From NCBI GenBank assembly GCA_934667175.1, contig CAKULN010000028.1, forward strand, positions 1 to 37,535: a stretch of 37,535 nucleotides of DNA, written 5' to 3'. Below, piece after piece: positions 20,986-29,408 of the stretch. Both the position numbers and the translations under genes were made by a program. This DNA is from an uncultured Bacteroidales bacterium. GTDB taxonomy: Bacteria; Bacteroidota; Bacteroidia; Bacteroidales; UBA932. The first letter of the stretch is position 1. Every line of letters starts with the position of its first letter. The notes below the pieces were generated by a model that ran no database searches, had not been told where the DNA came from, and worked only from the letters and a program-made list of their open reading frames with translations.

Positions 20986-23900
20986 ATGGAAAATGGAGTC
21001 AAGGTCATGGGGAAAAGAGCATGGCGCTGGCTGAGGCCGGTACTGTGGGTGCTTCTGGGAATATGGGCGGTCGTCGTGATCGTCCTGCAGGTGGCGCTGA
21101 ACACCAAAGTGTTGACACGCATTGTGGACAAGGTCGCTGATGAATATGTTGATGGAGACATCACCTTTTCCGGCATCAAGGCCTCCATGTTCAGAAGTTT
21201 CCCGAATCTCAAAGTCACTATAGACAACTTCTCCATCACATACCCGCACGACAGGTTCACGAAGTTCGATTCCCTGGAAGTTTCCGGGAGCCATCTGCTC
21301 AAGGCCGGACGCGGAGAGACGGAGGACACTCTGGCTCATTTCAGGAAGCTCTCCGTCTCCGTGAACTATCTGGCCGCCGCTACAGGCAGGATACGAATCC
21401 GGAAGGCTTCCCTGGAACACCCAAGAATCTTCGCGCACCAATATGATTCGACCCGGGCGAACTGGAACATTTTCGGAGACGGGTCGGCGAAGGAGGACGG
21501 GGACACGACCGCCTCTACCCTGCCACCGATCTCAATCGGCAAGGTGAGTCTTGAAGGACGGCCGTTCGTGGTCTACACAAATCCGGCGGACACCATATTC
21601 GGATGTATATTCCTAAAAAGTCTCACAGCGAAAGGGCATTACGACGCAAGAAAAGGGAAGATTGAGAATGTCAGCGTCACCTTGGACTCCTTGTTTGCCG
21701 CAGGTAGGATGCCGTCGGACACAGTAGCTTTCGGACTTGAGAGCCTTGACATCAAAGAGAGGTCAGGGCATTTTGATGTCAACATGACATCCCGCCTGTT
21801 CCTCGGCCTGAAGTCATCGGGGAGGATGTCCATTCCGGTGGAAATAAGAGGAGACATATTCCCGGAGCTTGACAAGAAGGTTGTCAGCGTGGAAAGGATG
21901 AAAGCAAGGATAGCGACCGTCGGGCTCGACGCCAGCGGGAAAGCCGACTTCTCGGGTAAGAATATTCATTTAAAGGCGGAGGCTGGAATCGACAAGGCTT
22001 CCGTCAGCGATGTCGCCGAGTTTTTCGGGAAGAATTTTCCCTTTTTGACGAAACTCAGCACCGATGCGCTCCTGACCGTAGACGCCTCTTGCGACGGCTA
22101 CTACGACAAAAGTTCCGGAAGTCTGCCGCCACTTTCCGTGAGGGTACAGGTGCCGGATTCGCGGATCGGCTGGGAAGGGATTGACGGGAAGGGGCGATTC
22201 GATCTCGACATCACAGCAAAGAGCCATGAAGGCAGACTTACCGCCGAAGTTCCGGATTTCTGCTTCAGTGTCAATGGGATGAAAGTGACACTCAGCGGGA
22301 CCGCCGAGGACCTGCTTGGCAACGATCCGAGGTTCGACATCAACTCCGGCCTTCATTTCGTTCTGGATTCTTTAGCCACATACCTGCCTGACAGCCTCGG
22401 AATCTCCCTTCACGGTGACCTTGAGGGCCATGTCGAGGGTGGATTCCGGCTCTCACAGCTGGACTTGTTCAACTTCTCCGGAATCGGACTGGAAGGGCGA
22501 CTTGAAAGCAACGGTATAAAGGTCAGCGTGCCAAAGGACTCGCTCATCGCATACATCGGCCACACGGACATCAGCCTCGGGGAATTCAACCATGACGAGG
22601 ATGGGCAGGCCGCCCACACCAAGCGAGAACACCGCCACTGCGGACTTTCCATCACAATCGACAGCCTGTTCAGTGAATATGGCTCCTCAACTTTCATCCG
22701 CGGCACCGACCTGAGACTTTCCGCCCACAATGCGGAAGAAAAAATGGACGGAGACCCGTCCAGACATCCGGTCCACGGGCATCTTGACATAGCCTCGATC
22801 GGAATGAGGGATATGGACTCATGTTTCGTCGGAGCCTTGCGTTCGGCCAACACGTTCAAACTCACGCAGAATCTGATCGGCCGGCAGATCGTTCCGTTCT
22901 TGAGTCTTTCCAGCGACAACAACAGGATCACTATCCGCGATGACGCCGACCGGTTTTCCGTCCGGGACGCACGGCTTGCCGTGGAAGCTCACCCGAACTC
23001 GGTTGAAAGGCAGTCTCGACGGAAGCATATTCTTGACTCATTGCAAAGGGTTTACCCTGGGGTGAGGCGGGATTCCCTTTTCAGGAAGGCTTTCAGGAGG
23101 TACAGATCCGGAGTCGCCCTGCCAGACTTTCTGTCAGAAAAAGATTTCGAGAAGAGTGATATCAAGATCCAGCTGGGCGAATCGATTTCAAAGTACATCA
23201 AGGACTGGGATATTACCGGGAGCATCGATGTGGCTGAGGGCCTTGTCATCACACCGTCCTACCCTCTTGACAACAGGATCACCGGATTCAGCGGCAAGTT
23301 CTCAAACAATGTGATTGAGTTGAAAGAGCTTTCTCTCAAGTCGGGTGTTTCTGACATCACGGCGAAAGGAAGACTCTCCGGACTGAAAAGACTCCTGACT
23401 TCAGGCAAGGGACGGTTAGATCTGGATTTGCGAATCACCTCCAATGAGGTTGATGCCAACGAGATACTTCTGGCTCTCAACGCCGGGAAAAAGTTCGAGG
23501 CACCCAGACACAACACCTATCTCTCCGGATTGGACGATGATGACTATCTGAACACCATCAAGGAATCAGCGGCAGCCGACACAACCATCACAACTTCCTT
23601 GATAGTGCTGCCGGCGAATCTAAACGCGAAAATCTCACTTCAGGCCAACAAGATAAGGTACTCGAATCTTGAGACTTCCCGGGCAGCCTCCGACCTCGTG
23701 CTAAAGGAGCGTTGCCTTCAGGCCACAAACACAGTGGCCACCACCAACATGGGCGATGTCTACCTTGAAGGCTTCTACTCGACCCGGACGAAGAAAGACC
23801 TCAAGGCCGGTTTCGATCTGACCCTCTCCGGAATCACCACAGAAAAAGTGATCCAGCTATTCCCGGCCGTGGACAGCATAGCACCGATGATCAAAGCTTT

Positions 23901-24567
23901 AAAAGGGCGGCTCGACTGCGAGATCGCGGCGACAAGCTCTATCGACACGTCCATGAACATCGTGCTTCCATCCTTGAACGGTATTGTCAAGATAGACGGA
24001 AAAAATCTATCCCTGTCCGAGAGCGAAGATCTGAATAAGTTACGCAGGACACTGATGTTCAAAGACAAGGACTCAAGCAATATCGAATCGCTCTCAATCC
24101 GAGGCATCATCAAGGACAACCAATTGGAGATATTCCCTTTCCTGCTGAAGATCGATCGCTATTCGATTGCGGCCAGCGGTCTCCAGAATTTTGACCAGAG
24201 GTTCAAATACCACTTATCCGCCTTGAAATCCCCTATCCCGTTCAAATTCGGCGTGAATCTGAACGGAACATTTGACGATTGGCGGTGGAAACTCGGCAAG
24301 ACCAAGTACAGGAGTCGCAGCATCCCACTGTTCGACGAGCAGGTCAACAGTCTGAAGTTCAACCTCACAACCGCCATCCACAACATATTCGAGAAAGGTG
24401 TGGAGCAGGCCATCAAACAGACCGAACAGTCCCAAGAGGCAATCGAACAGAGAAAAAAGGCTCTCGAATATTCCTCCGCTCTGACCGGGGACCTTTCCGA
24501 GGAGGAGAAGAAAACCATCGATGCCCTCGAGAAAGTCACAACCAGCGCCAACAATGCCGGGCAATAA
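20986..24567 (+). CDS. AsmA-family inner-membrane-anchored protein
   Basis: A 1193-residue protein of the AsmA/TamB/YhdP superfamily, whose members form long hydrophobic beta-grooves across the periplasm and are implicated in phospholipid transport to, or homeostasis of, the outer membrane. One N-terminal membrane helix (WLRPVLWVLLGIWAVVVIVL) is followed by the typical AsmA opening (DITFSGIKASMFRSFPNLKV) and a long beta-rich body. The conserved AsmA C-terminal region is seen around KSGVSDITAKGRLSGL and in the final third (FNLTTAIHNIFEKGVEQAIK). A coiled, charged tail follows (QEAIEQRKKALEY). The start could be ATG 20986 (almost leaderless from the adjacent -7 box) or the ATG at 21007, which gives the more usual short basic N terminus (MGKRAWRW). 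It stands alone in the window. Confidence 0.88.
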   Translation: MENGVKVMGKRAWRWLRPVLWVLLGIWAVVVIVLQVALNTKVLTRIVDKVADEYVDGDITFSGIKASMFRSFPNLKVTIDNFSITYPHDRFTKFDSLEVSGSHLLKAGRGETEDTLAHFRKLSVSVNYLAAATGRIRIRKASLEHPRIFAHQYDSTRANWNIFGDGSAKEDGDTTASTLPPISIGKVSLEGRPFVVYTNPADTIFGCIFLKSLTAKGHYDARKGKIENVSVTLDSLFAAGRMPSDTVAFGLESLDIKERSGHFDVNMTSRLFLGLKSSGRMSIPVEIRGDIFPELDKKVVSVERMKARIATVGLDASGKADFSGKNIHLKAEAGIDKASVSDVAEFFGKNFPFLTKLSTDALLTVDASCDGYYDKSSGSLPPLSVRVQVPDSRIGWEGIDGKGRFDLDITAKSHEGRLTAEVPDFCFSVNGMKVTLSGTAEDLLGNDPRFDINSGLHFVLDSLATYLPDSLGISLHGDLEGHVEGGFRLSQLDLFNFSGIGLEGRLESNGIKVSVPKDSLIAYIGHTDISLGEFNHDEDGQAAHTKREHRHCGLSITIDSLFSEYGSSTFIRGTDLRLSAHNAEEKMDGDPSRHPVHGHLDIASIGMRDMDSCFVGALRSANTFKLTQNLIGRQIVPFLSLSSDNNRITIRDDADRFSVRDARLAVEAHPNSVERQSRRKHILDSLQRVYPGVRRDSLFRKAFRRYRSGVALPDFLSEKDFEKSDIKIQLGESISKYIKDWDITGSIDVAEGLVITPSYPLDNRITGFSGKFSNNVIELKELSLKSGVSDITAKGRLSGLKRLLTSGKGRLDLDLRITSNEVDANEILLALNAGKKFEAPRHNTYLSGLDDDDYLNTIKESAAADTTITTSLIVLPANLNAKISLQANKIRYSNLETSRAASDLVLKERCLQATNTVATTNMGDVYLEGFYSTRTKKDLKAGFDLTLSGITTEKVIQLFPAVDSIAPMIKALKGRLDCEIAATSSIDTSMNIVLPSLNGIVKIDGKNLSLSESEDLNKLRRTLMFKDKDSSNIESLSIRGIIKDNQLEIFPFLLKIDRYSIAASGLQNFDQRFKYHLSALKSPIPFKFGVNLNGTFDDWRWKLGKTKYRSRSIPLFDEQVNSLKFNLTTAIHNIFEKGVEQAIKQTEQSQEAIEQRKKALEYSSALTGDLSEEEKKTIDALEKVTTSANNAGQ

Positions 24568-24649
24568 TCACATTGACGCCATCTTATACAATCTCCGTAG
24601 CAAGAAACCAGTCACAATTCCTGCCAAGACGGTAGTAGGAAAAATAATA

Positions 24650-24680
24650 TTTGAATATTAACAGATTTCGATTATCTTTG
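24650..24680 (+). promoter_or_regulatory. Promoter of tRNA-Leu
   Basis: TTTG (24650-24653), 19 bp, then TATCTTTG (24673-24680): a full match to the consensus. It lies about 95 bp before the tRNA. Confidence 0.75.
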
Positions 24681-24775
24681 CAATCCTTTCGGACTCGGAG
24701 CGAGGGCAGCTTCCAATCGCCCGACCTCCCCGCGGAATCCCTATCATCATCTAGATTCCTCCGCCGAAAGGCCTT

Positions 24776-24855
24776 GCGGGTGTGTTGAAATTGGTAGACA
24801 AGCCAGACTTAGGATCTGGTGCGCAAGCGTATGGGTTCGAGTCCCTTCACCCGCA
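24776..24855 (+). tRNA. tRNA-Leu (anticodon UAG)
   Basis: The acceptor arms GCGGGTG and CACCCGC pair over 7 bp. The anticodon stem CCAGA/TCTGG holds the loop CTTAGGA (anticodon TAG, reading CUN leucine codons). The T arm contains GGTTCGAGTCC. A class II variable arm (TGCGCAAGCGTA) is present, and the discriminator base is A, as needed for leucine. CCA is not encoded. Confidence 0.95.
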
Positions 24856-24856
24856 C

Positions 24857-24889
24857 AAGGGGACAGCTTCATCAGAGGCTGCCCTTTTT
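24857..24889 (+). terminator. Terminator of tRNA-Leu
   Basis: AAGGGGACAGC pairs with GGCTGCCCTT (one bulge), followed by five T, directly after the tRNA. Confidence 0.8.
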
Positions 24890-25206
24890 CTATTCCCATA
24901 ACCCGCTGAAAATCCATCCAGTAAATCAAAGACAGAGTTCCTGTTTTCGGTTCGATAACTGCGGTTTTTCTTGTCCCAGAATATTCCGTTCGGATATTGC
25001 AGAGCAAATAAAAAACCAAGGGGTGAAGCAGAGAGCCTTACGGCTCAGAGTGGCGGTCAGGCACAGACATCACCCTAATAACGTCTGTAATGGCTGCGCA
25101 CTCTCTCAACCTTGCCGAAACGTACTCGCTTGTAAGCTCGCACTTTGACAAGTCTGATAATCTCCACCTCAATGGCGACTATCACAAAGTGGTTCTTTGT
25201 TCTCAA

Positions 25207-25352
25207 AATTCTAAGGATTAACTAAAATGTCATAAGTGAGCGAAAGAACAAGAGACCCTTTCGTAGTACCCCCTCGGTAAAACAGCAAAAAAGCAAGTGT
25301 TCCCTTTAGGGAAAGAACACTTGCTTTTTAACTCACTTAATTCCTTAGAATT
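25207..25352. repeat. 146-bp element with terminal inverted repeats around a strong hairpin
   Basis: The outer arms AATTCTAAGGATTAA (25207-25221) and TTAATTCCTTAGAATT (25337-25352) are complementary apart from one inserted base. Inside, AAGTGAG (25234-25240) pairs with CTCACTT (25332-25338). At the centre lies a 15-bp perfect hairpin AAAAAGCAAGTGTTC / GAACACTTGCTTTTT (25288-25302 and 25315-25329). It could be a MITE-like non-autonomous element or a structured RNA with an intrinsic terminator. Confidence 0.65.
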
Positions 25353-25504
25353 GTTGCAAATTTAGTCATAATTTTCAAATAATCAAGACCACATGATATC
25401 CTTTTGTATTTTTGGGGAAACAGTACTAATCCTCCTCCAACCACTCCACAAACTCCAACACCCTCTTGAAATCCTCGGCAAAGGTTCGATAATCTTCCAC
25501 GATT

Positions 25505-25543
25505 CCGCACAAGGGGACAGCCTCGTTTGAGGCTGTCCTTTTT
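25505..25543 (+). terminator. Orphan terminator copied from the tRNA-Leu flank
   Basis: CCGCACAAGGGGACAGC (25505-25521) is identical to the tRNA 3' end plus flank at 24851-24867. The perfect stem GGACAGCCTC / GAGGCTGTCC and T-run follow, as after the tRNA, and similarity goes on with AAATCAAAGAC and CCTGTT. No tRNA body precedes it, so this is a leftover of a duplicated or deleted tRNA locus, or an attachment-site scar. Confidence 0.65.
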
Positions 25544-25690
25544 CTATTGCCCACGGAGGGCCCAACCCATAAAATCAAAGACGAGGTGCCTGTTGATTAT
25601 CATTTTCAGATTACCAAGAACCAATTCCGGCATTCATCATTCCGAGGAGACAAAATCCAGATATAACGCATATATTATCAAATAAAATTA

Positions 25691-25698
25691 TAACTTTG
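25691..25698 (+). promoter_or_regulatory. Possible -7 box of the secreted endonuclease-fold gene
   Basis: TAACTTTG fits the -7 consensus 51 bp before the ATG at 25750. No good -33 element is seen. Confidence 0.4.
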
Positions 25699-25749
25699 AA
25701 GAGGGAAACCTTTTCCGGTAATCTGACAAAACACATAATTTATCGAATA

Positions 25750-26718
25750 ATGAACAAAATTGTACGAATTATCACGGCTACGGCATTGACACTAGGGATT
25801 TTTGCCAACGGGTCAGCCGCCTACGCGCAGAAGAGCCCGGCTTTCGACGCCAAGTTCAAGATCGCGGAAGGTGCTGATCTCCGCATCCTTGACGACAACA
25901 TCTGGGACTACAGCAAAGACACCATCCCGCCCAAATGGCAGGAAATCGGAGAAGACCCACGAGACCGCAACAGGGCCCCGCAATTCGCCAGACTCATAAA
26001 TGACTACCTTCCAGATGTTTTCGCCCTCCAGGAATATTCCACCCACATGCATAATGAGTTCTATCCGTTGGTGCAAAAAAGCGGCTATGTCATCGCTTGG
26101 GAATCTAAGAAGGACTGGAACAATACCCCAATATTCTACAACAGCACGACGCTAGAGCCTCTGTATGTCAACTACAACAAGTACACTCCGGAGCAGTGGT
26201 GCAACCGCGGCACAAAATCTTTCACCTCAGCCGTGCTGAAAAGGAAGGCCGACGGGAAGATATTCGCATTGATCGGCACCCATCTTTGGTGGAAGAGCGA
26301 GAAGACGAAGCCTGGAAGCACGATGGCCAGAGCGTCCCAGCTACGTCTGGTGATGGCCGAGACCGACATCATCAGGGCAAAGTTCGGGGATATTCCTGTG
26401 TTTGTGGTGGGAGACATGAACTGCGAGGAGGAAACTGTTCCTATACAACAACTCATTCAGGGAGGATATGTCCCATGCTACAAGGCCGCCACGGTCTACG
26501 GAGACAATCACAACGGACATCACATCTGCAGTCCCGGGGACGGGTATTCCGTAGAAAGCCGCAGACGTGGCCCGGACAGAGCCTCAGGGGCAATTGACCA
26601 CTGTCTGATCTACGACCCGAGCGGGAAGACCGAAGTCAAGGTCTTCGACTGCATCATGGAGAAATACACCATCAAGCTTACTGACCATTATCCAAATCTC
26701 ATAGACGTGAGATTGTAG
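25750..26718 (+). CDS. Secreted endonuclease/exonuclease/phosphatase-family protein
   Basis: A 322-residue exported protein of the DNase I-like metal-dependent phosphoesterase superfamily. The start MNKIVRIITATALTLGIFAN (signal peptide to about AYA-Q, residue 27) is chosen over an upstream in-frame ATG at 25696, which would put a charged stretch before the signal. Fold motifs in order are LRILDDNIWDY (Asn), VFALQEYSTHMH (metal-binding Glu), FALIGTHLWWKS (His), FVVGDMNCEEE (Asp-x-Asn), SGAIDHCLIYD and KLTDHYPNLID (Asp-His pair). The full catalytic set is therefore present. The substrate could be nucleic acid, a phospho-sugar or a lipid; nothing nearby decides. It is probably monocistronic, followed by a terminator. 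Confidence 0.88.
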   Translation: MNKIVRIITATALTLGIFANGSAAYAQKSPAFDAKFKIAEGADLRILDDNIWDYSKDTIPPKWQEIGEDPRDRNRAPQFARLINDYLPDVFALQEYSTHMHNEFYPLVQKSGYVIAWESKKDWNNTPIFYNSTTLEPLYVNYNKYTPEQWCNRGTKSFTSAVLKRKADGKIFALIGTHLWWKSEKTKPGSTMARASQLRLVMAETDIIRAKFGDIPVFVVGDMNCEEETVPIQQLIQGGYVPCYKAATVYGDNHNGHHICSPGDGYSVESRRRGPDRASGAIDHCLIYDPSGKTEVKVFDCIMEKYTIKLTDHYPNLIDVRL

Positions 26719-26747
26719 GGGAACATTAATCCAGACAATCAAAAAGT

Positions 26748-26777
26748 CCGGGCAGAGTCGATTTCTGCCTGGATTAT
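26748..26777 (+). terminator. Terminator of the endonuclease-fold gene
   Basis: CCGGGCAGA pairs with TCTGCCTGG around GTCGATT, followed by ATTATTTTT. Confidence 0.75.
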
Positions 26778-26821
26778 TTTTATGAGAGTGCCCCTTTATC
26801 GAATTAGATATTCTTAGACTC

Positions 26822-27796
26822 ATGCAAAGACAAAAGAACATTAAGGTGCAGATGTTACGGGGAATCGCCATCGTTGCTGTCATCCTGATCCATACTCTTC
26901 CAGCTAAAGGAGACTGGCAATTTATCTGCCGTCCACCAATCAATTTCGCCGTGGCTTTATTCATATTCCTTTCTGGATATTTGACGAAATTCGATAATAA
27001 TGATTGGGGACTTTTTTGCAGGAAAAGGATCATCAGGGTCATCATCCCGTACATAATATGGACAGTCATATACACTCTTCCGCTCACAGATCCCAAACGC
27101 CTGCTATCCTTTCTTGTCTCCACAAAGGCGGCCTCCCAGTTATACTACATCTTTGTCTATATCCAATTTGTTCTTCTGACACCATTGCTTGGCAAACTCG
27201 CGAAATCCAGATACAGATGGGCAGGATGGCTGATAGCACCCATTGCTATCATCTCATACAAATACACGACCATCATCTTAAACATCACCCCGCCTTCGTA
27301 CATATCCACCCTATGGGGGATATCGTGCTTAGGATGGTTCACCTATTACTATTTAGGACTGCTACTCGGCAATGGAGCACTTCATGTCACATCCAATTGG
27401 AAACGGATAACCACTCTGTATGCATTGTCAATTATACTACAAATAGCTGAAGGTTATGTATGGTATCACGTGTTCGACGAGAAAAATTGTGGCACGCAAG
27501 TGAAACTCTCCTGCATCATAACCAGCACAATTTTCCTGCTCATGTCATATTTCTACATATCAGACGACAAGATTCAACTCAAAAGCAAGGCCTTGCTGAC
27601 TTTAGGCGAGTACTCTTTCGGAATATACCTCTCGCATATTCTTGTCATAAGGTTATTTTATCATTTCGCAGCCTGGTACCCAAAGCTACCGTTCCTTATC
27701 AACTCATCAGTTATCATTTTAGCAAGTCTGGCCTTAGTGTATTCGGGTAGATTGATTTGCGGGAAAACCGTAAGCAGATGGATAGGTTTAGAATAG
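26822..27796 (+). CDS. Acyltransferase 3 family membrane protein
   Basis: A 324-residue integral membrane protein of the acyltransferase-3 family, which typically O-acetylates or otherwise acylates surface polysaccharides or small molecules. The N terminus has the usual KNIKVQMLRGIAIVAVILIH, containing the RG-I-AI start and the conserved His at the end of helix 1. About nine to ten hydrophobic helices follow, including FIFLSGYLTKF (about 48), VIIPYIIWTVIYTLPL (about 73), FVYIQFVLLTPLLGKL and the late SFGIYLSHILVIRLF. The length is normal. Codon use is visibly more AT-rich than its neighbours; for example it uses GAGTAC for Glu-Tyr where most genes here use GAATAT. This hints at more recent acquisition. 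Confidence 0.88.
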   Translation: MQRQKNIKVQMLRGIAIVAVILIHTLPAKGDWQFICRPPINFAVALFIFLSGYLTKFDNNDWGLFCRKRIIRVIIPYIIWTVIYTLPLTDPKRLLSFLVSTKAASQLYYIFVYIQFVLLTPLLGKLAKSRYRWAGWLIAPIAIISYKYTTIILNITPPSYISTLWGISCLGWFTYYYLGLLLGNGALHVTSNWKRITTLYALSIILQIAEGYVWYHVFDEKNCGTQVKLSCIITSTIFLLMSYFYISDDKIQLKSKALLTLGEYSFGIYLSHILVIRLFYHFAAWYPKLPFLINSSVIILASLALVYSGRLICGKTVSRWIGLE

Positions 27797-27848
27797 CCAG
27801 CAAAGCGGCATGGACCATCATAGCCTAAAGTGGATATTTTCCTTTTCA

Positions 27849-27880
27849 TTTGTCACAGCGAAATAGATTTCGTACCTTTG
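27849..27880 (+). promoter_or_regulatory. Promoter of the DUF1846 gene
   Basis: TTTG (27849-27852), 20 bp, then TACCTTTG (27873-27880). The ATG at 27890 is only 9 bp after the -7 box, so the mRNA should be nearly leaderless. Confidence 0.75.
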
Positions 27881-27889
27881 TTATCCGTT

Positions 27890-29356
27890 ATGAAGTACGG
27901 ATTCGACAACGAAAAGTATCTGCGGATACAATCAGAACACATCAAGGAACGCATAGCCCAGTTCGGAGACAAGCTATATCTTGAGCTTGGGGGCAAATTG
28001 TTTGACGACTATCATGCGAGCAGGGTTCTGCCAGGATTCCAGCCGGACAGCAAACTGCGTATGCTCCAGCAGCTTAGCGACTGTGCGGAAATCGTCATAG
28101 TCATCAGCGCCAACGACATAGAGAAGAACAAGATGCGCGCCGACTACGGCATCACCTACGACATGGACGTGCTGCGTCTGCGCACGGAGTTCCAAAACAG
28201 GGGTTTTCTCGTCAGCAGTGTGGTGATCACCCATTTCAACGGCCAGTCCAGCGCCAAGGCGTACAAGGCCAAGCTCAAGAAAATGGGCATCAAGGCCTAC
28301 TACCACTACACGATAGAAGGCTATCCGAATAATGTTGCTCTGATCGACTCCGAGGAAGGGTACGGCAAGAACGACTACGTCCAGACAACCCGCCCGCTCG
28401 TCATCGTGACGGCCCCGGGACCTGGAAGCGGGAAGATGGCCGTCTGCCTTAGCCAGCTCTATCACGAGCACAAGAAAGGAATCGCGGCCGGCTACGCCAA
28501 GTTCGAGACTTTCCCGGTCTGGAACCTGCCTCTGAAGCATCCGGTCAACATCGCCTACGAGGCCGCCACGGCAGACCTTAATGATGTGAATATGATCGAT
28601 CCCTTCCATCTGGAGGCCTACGGCAAGACGGCGATCAACTACAACAGGGACATCGAGATATTCCCGGTGCTGAACGCCCTCTTCGAGGGTATCTACGGAG
28701 AGAACCCGTACAAGTCCCCTACCGACATGGGTGTGAATATGGTGGGGTACTGCATCAGTGATGACGATGTCTGCTGCAAGGCCGCCAACGACGAGATCAT
28801 CAGGCGGTACTACTCCGCCCTCGATCAAATGGCCGACGGAAAGGACAATGAGAGCGAGGTGGGAAAAATCGCGCTTCTGCTCAAGCAGGCCAGAATCACC
28901 ACTGAATATCGTCGTGTCACAGTCGCGGCGAAGCAACGTGAGGCTACGGTCGGCAATCCGTCAGCGGCCATCGAGCTCTCCGACGGCACGATCCTCAGCG
29001 CCGAGACCTCCGATCTTCTCGGTCCATGCGCAGCCCTTCTCCTGAAAGCTACAAAATATCTCGCCGGAATCGACCACAGCGTAAAACTCATTCCGGGAAG
29101 ACTTATCGAACCGATCCAGAAGACAAAAGTGACCTATCTGCACGGCAACAACCCACGCCTGCACACAGACGAGGTTCTGATCGCTCTCTCCGTCCTAAGC
29201 CCGGACGATGAGAACTGCCGGAAGGCTATTGACACCCTTCCGCTTCTGAAAGGCTGCCAGGTTCACTCAACGGTTCTGCTGAGCGACATCGACAAGAAAG
29301 TCTTCAAGAAACTCGGCGTAGACCTCACCTGCGAACCGGTGCACGAGCGGCACTGA
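27890..29356 (+). CDS. DUF1846 domain-containing protein
   Basis: A 488-residue cytoplasmic protein that is almost entirely a DUF1846 domain. Conserved stretches include GFDNEKYLRIQSEHIKERI (about 4-22), KLYLELGGKLFDDYHASRVL (about 28-47), EIVIVISANDIEKNKMRADY, PLVIVTAPGPGSGKMAVCLS (about 170-190, P-loop-like GPGSGK), AGYAKFETFPVWNLPLKHPV and ATADLNDVNMIDPFHLEAYG. Family function is not established; structures suggest a nucleotide-binding enzyme. The start at 27890 is chosen because homologues begin MKYGFDNEKY and the promoter's -7 box lies just upstream; an earlier ATG at 27830 would lie before the promoter. The last 70 residues also look family-typical (LHGNNPRLHTDEVLIALSVL). Confidence 0.92.
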   Translation: MKYGFDNEKYLRIQSEHIKERIAQFGDKLYLELGGKLFDDYHASRVLPGFQPDSKLRMLQQLSDCAEIVIVISANDIEKNKMRADYGITYDMDVLRLRTEFQNRGFLVSSVVITHFNGQSSAKAYKAKLKKMGIKAYYHYTIEGYPNNVALIDSEEGYGKNDYVQTTRPLVIVTAPGPGSGKMAVCLSQLYHEHKKGIAAGYAKFETFPVWNLPLKHPVNIAYEAATADLNDVNMIDPFHLEAYGKTAINYNRDIEIFPVLNALFEGIYGENPYKSPTDMGVNMVGYCISDDDVCCKAANDEIIRRYYSALDQMADGKDNESEVGKIALLLKQARITTEYRRVTVAAKQREATVGNPSAAIELSDGTILSAETSDLLGPCAALLLKATKYLAGIDHSVKLIPGRLIEPIQKTKVTYLHGNNPRLHTDEVLIALSVLSPDDENCRKAIDTLPLLKGCQVHSTVLLSDIDKKVFKKLGVDLTCEPVHERH

Positions 29357-29394
29357 TTTCCTTACCAAGGCCACGGTTCCTAATAATCACATAA

Positions 29395-29402
29395 TAGATT
29401 TG
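29395..29402 (+). promoter_or_regulatory. Possible -7 box of the M64 peptidase gene
   Basis: TAGATTTG ends 6 bp before the ATG at 29409. The -33 element is not clear. If used, the mRNA is nearly leaderless; otherwise the gene is read through from the DUF1846 gene 52 bp upstream. Confidence 0.35.
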
Positions 29403-29408
29403 ACACGG

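Larger units (their letters stand above)
24890..25690. other. Non-coding stretch after tRNA-Leu
   Basis: No gene is supported over these 800 bp. It contains a nested inverted-repeat element (25207-25352) and a second copy of the tRNA downstream flank with an orphan terminator (25505-25543), both listed separately. Short frames here carry no recognisable features. Confidence 0.5.

Noticed and set aside
26741..26756. RNase P-like motif (AAGTCCGGGC)
   Set aside because: It is part of a plain terminator hairpin, and the other conserved RNase P segments are absent.
27974..28936. Long open frame (320 codons) on the minus strand opposite the DUF1846 gene
   Set aside because: It is a shadow of a conserved gene; it is Val/Gly/His-rich, with no start context or promoter.
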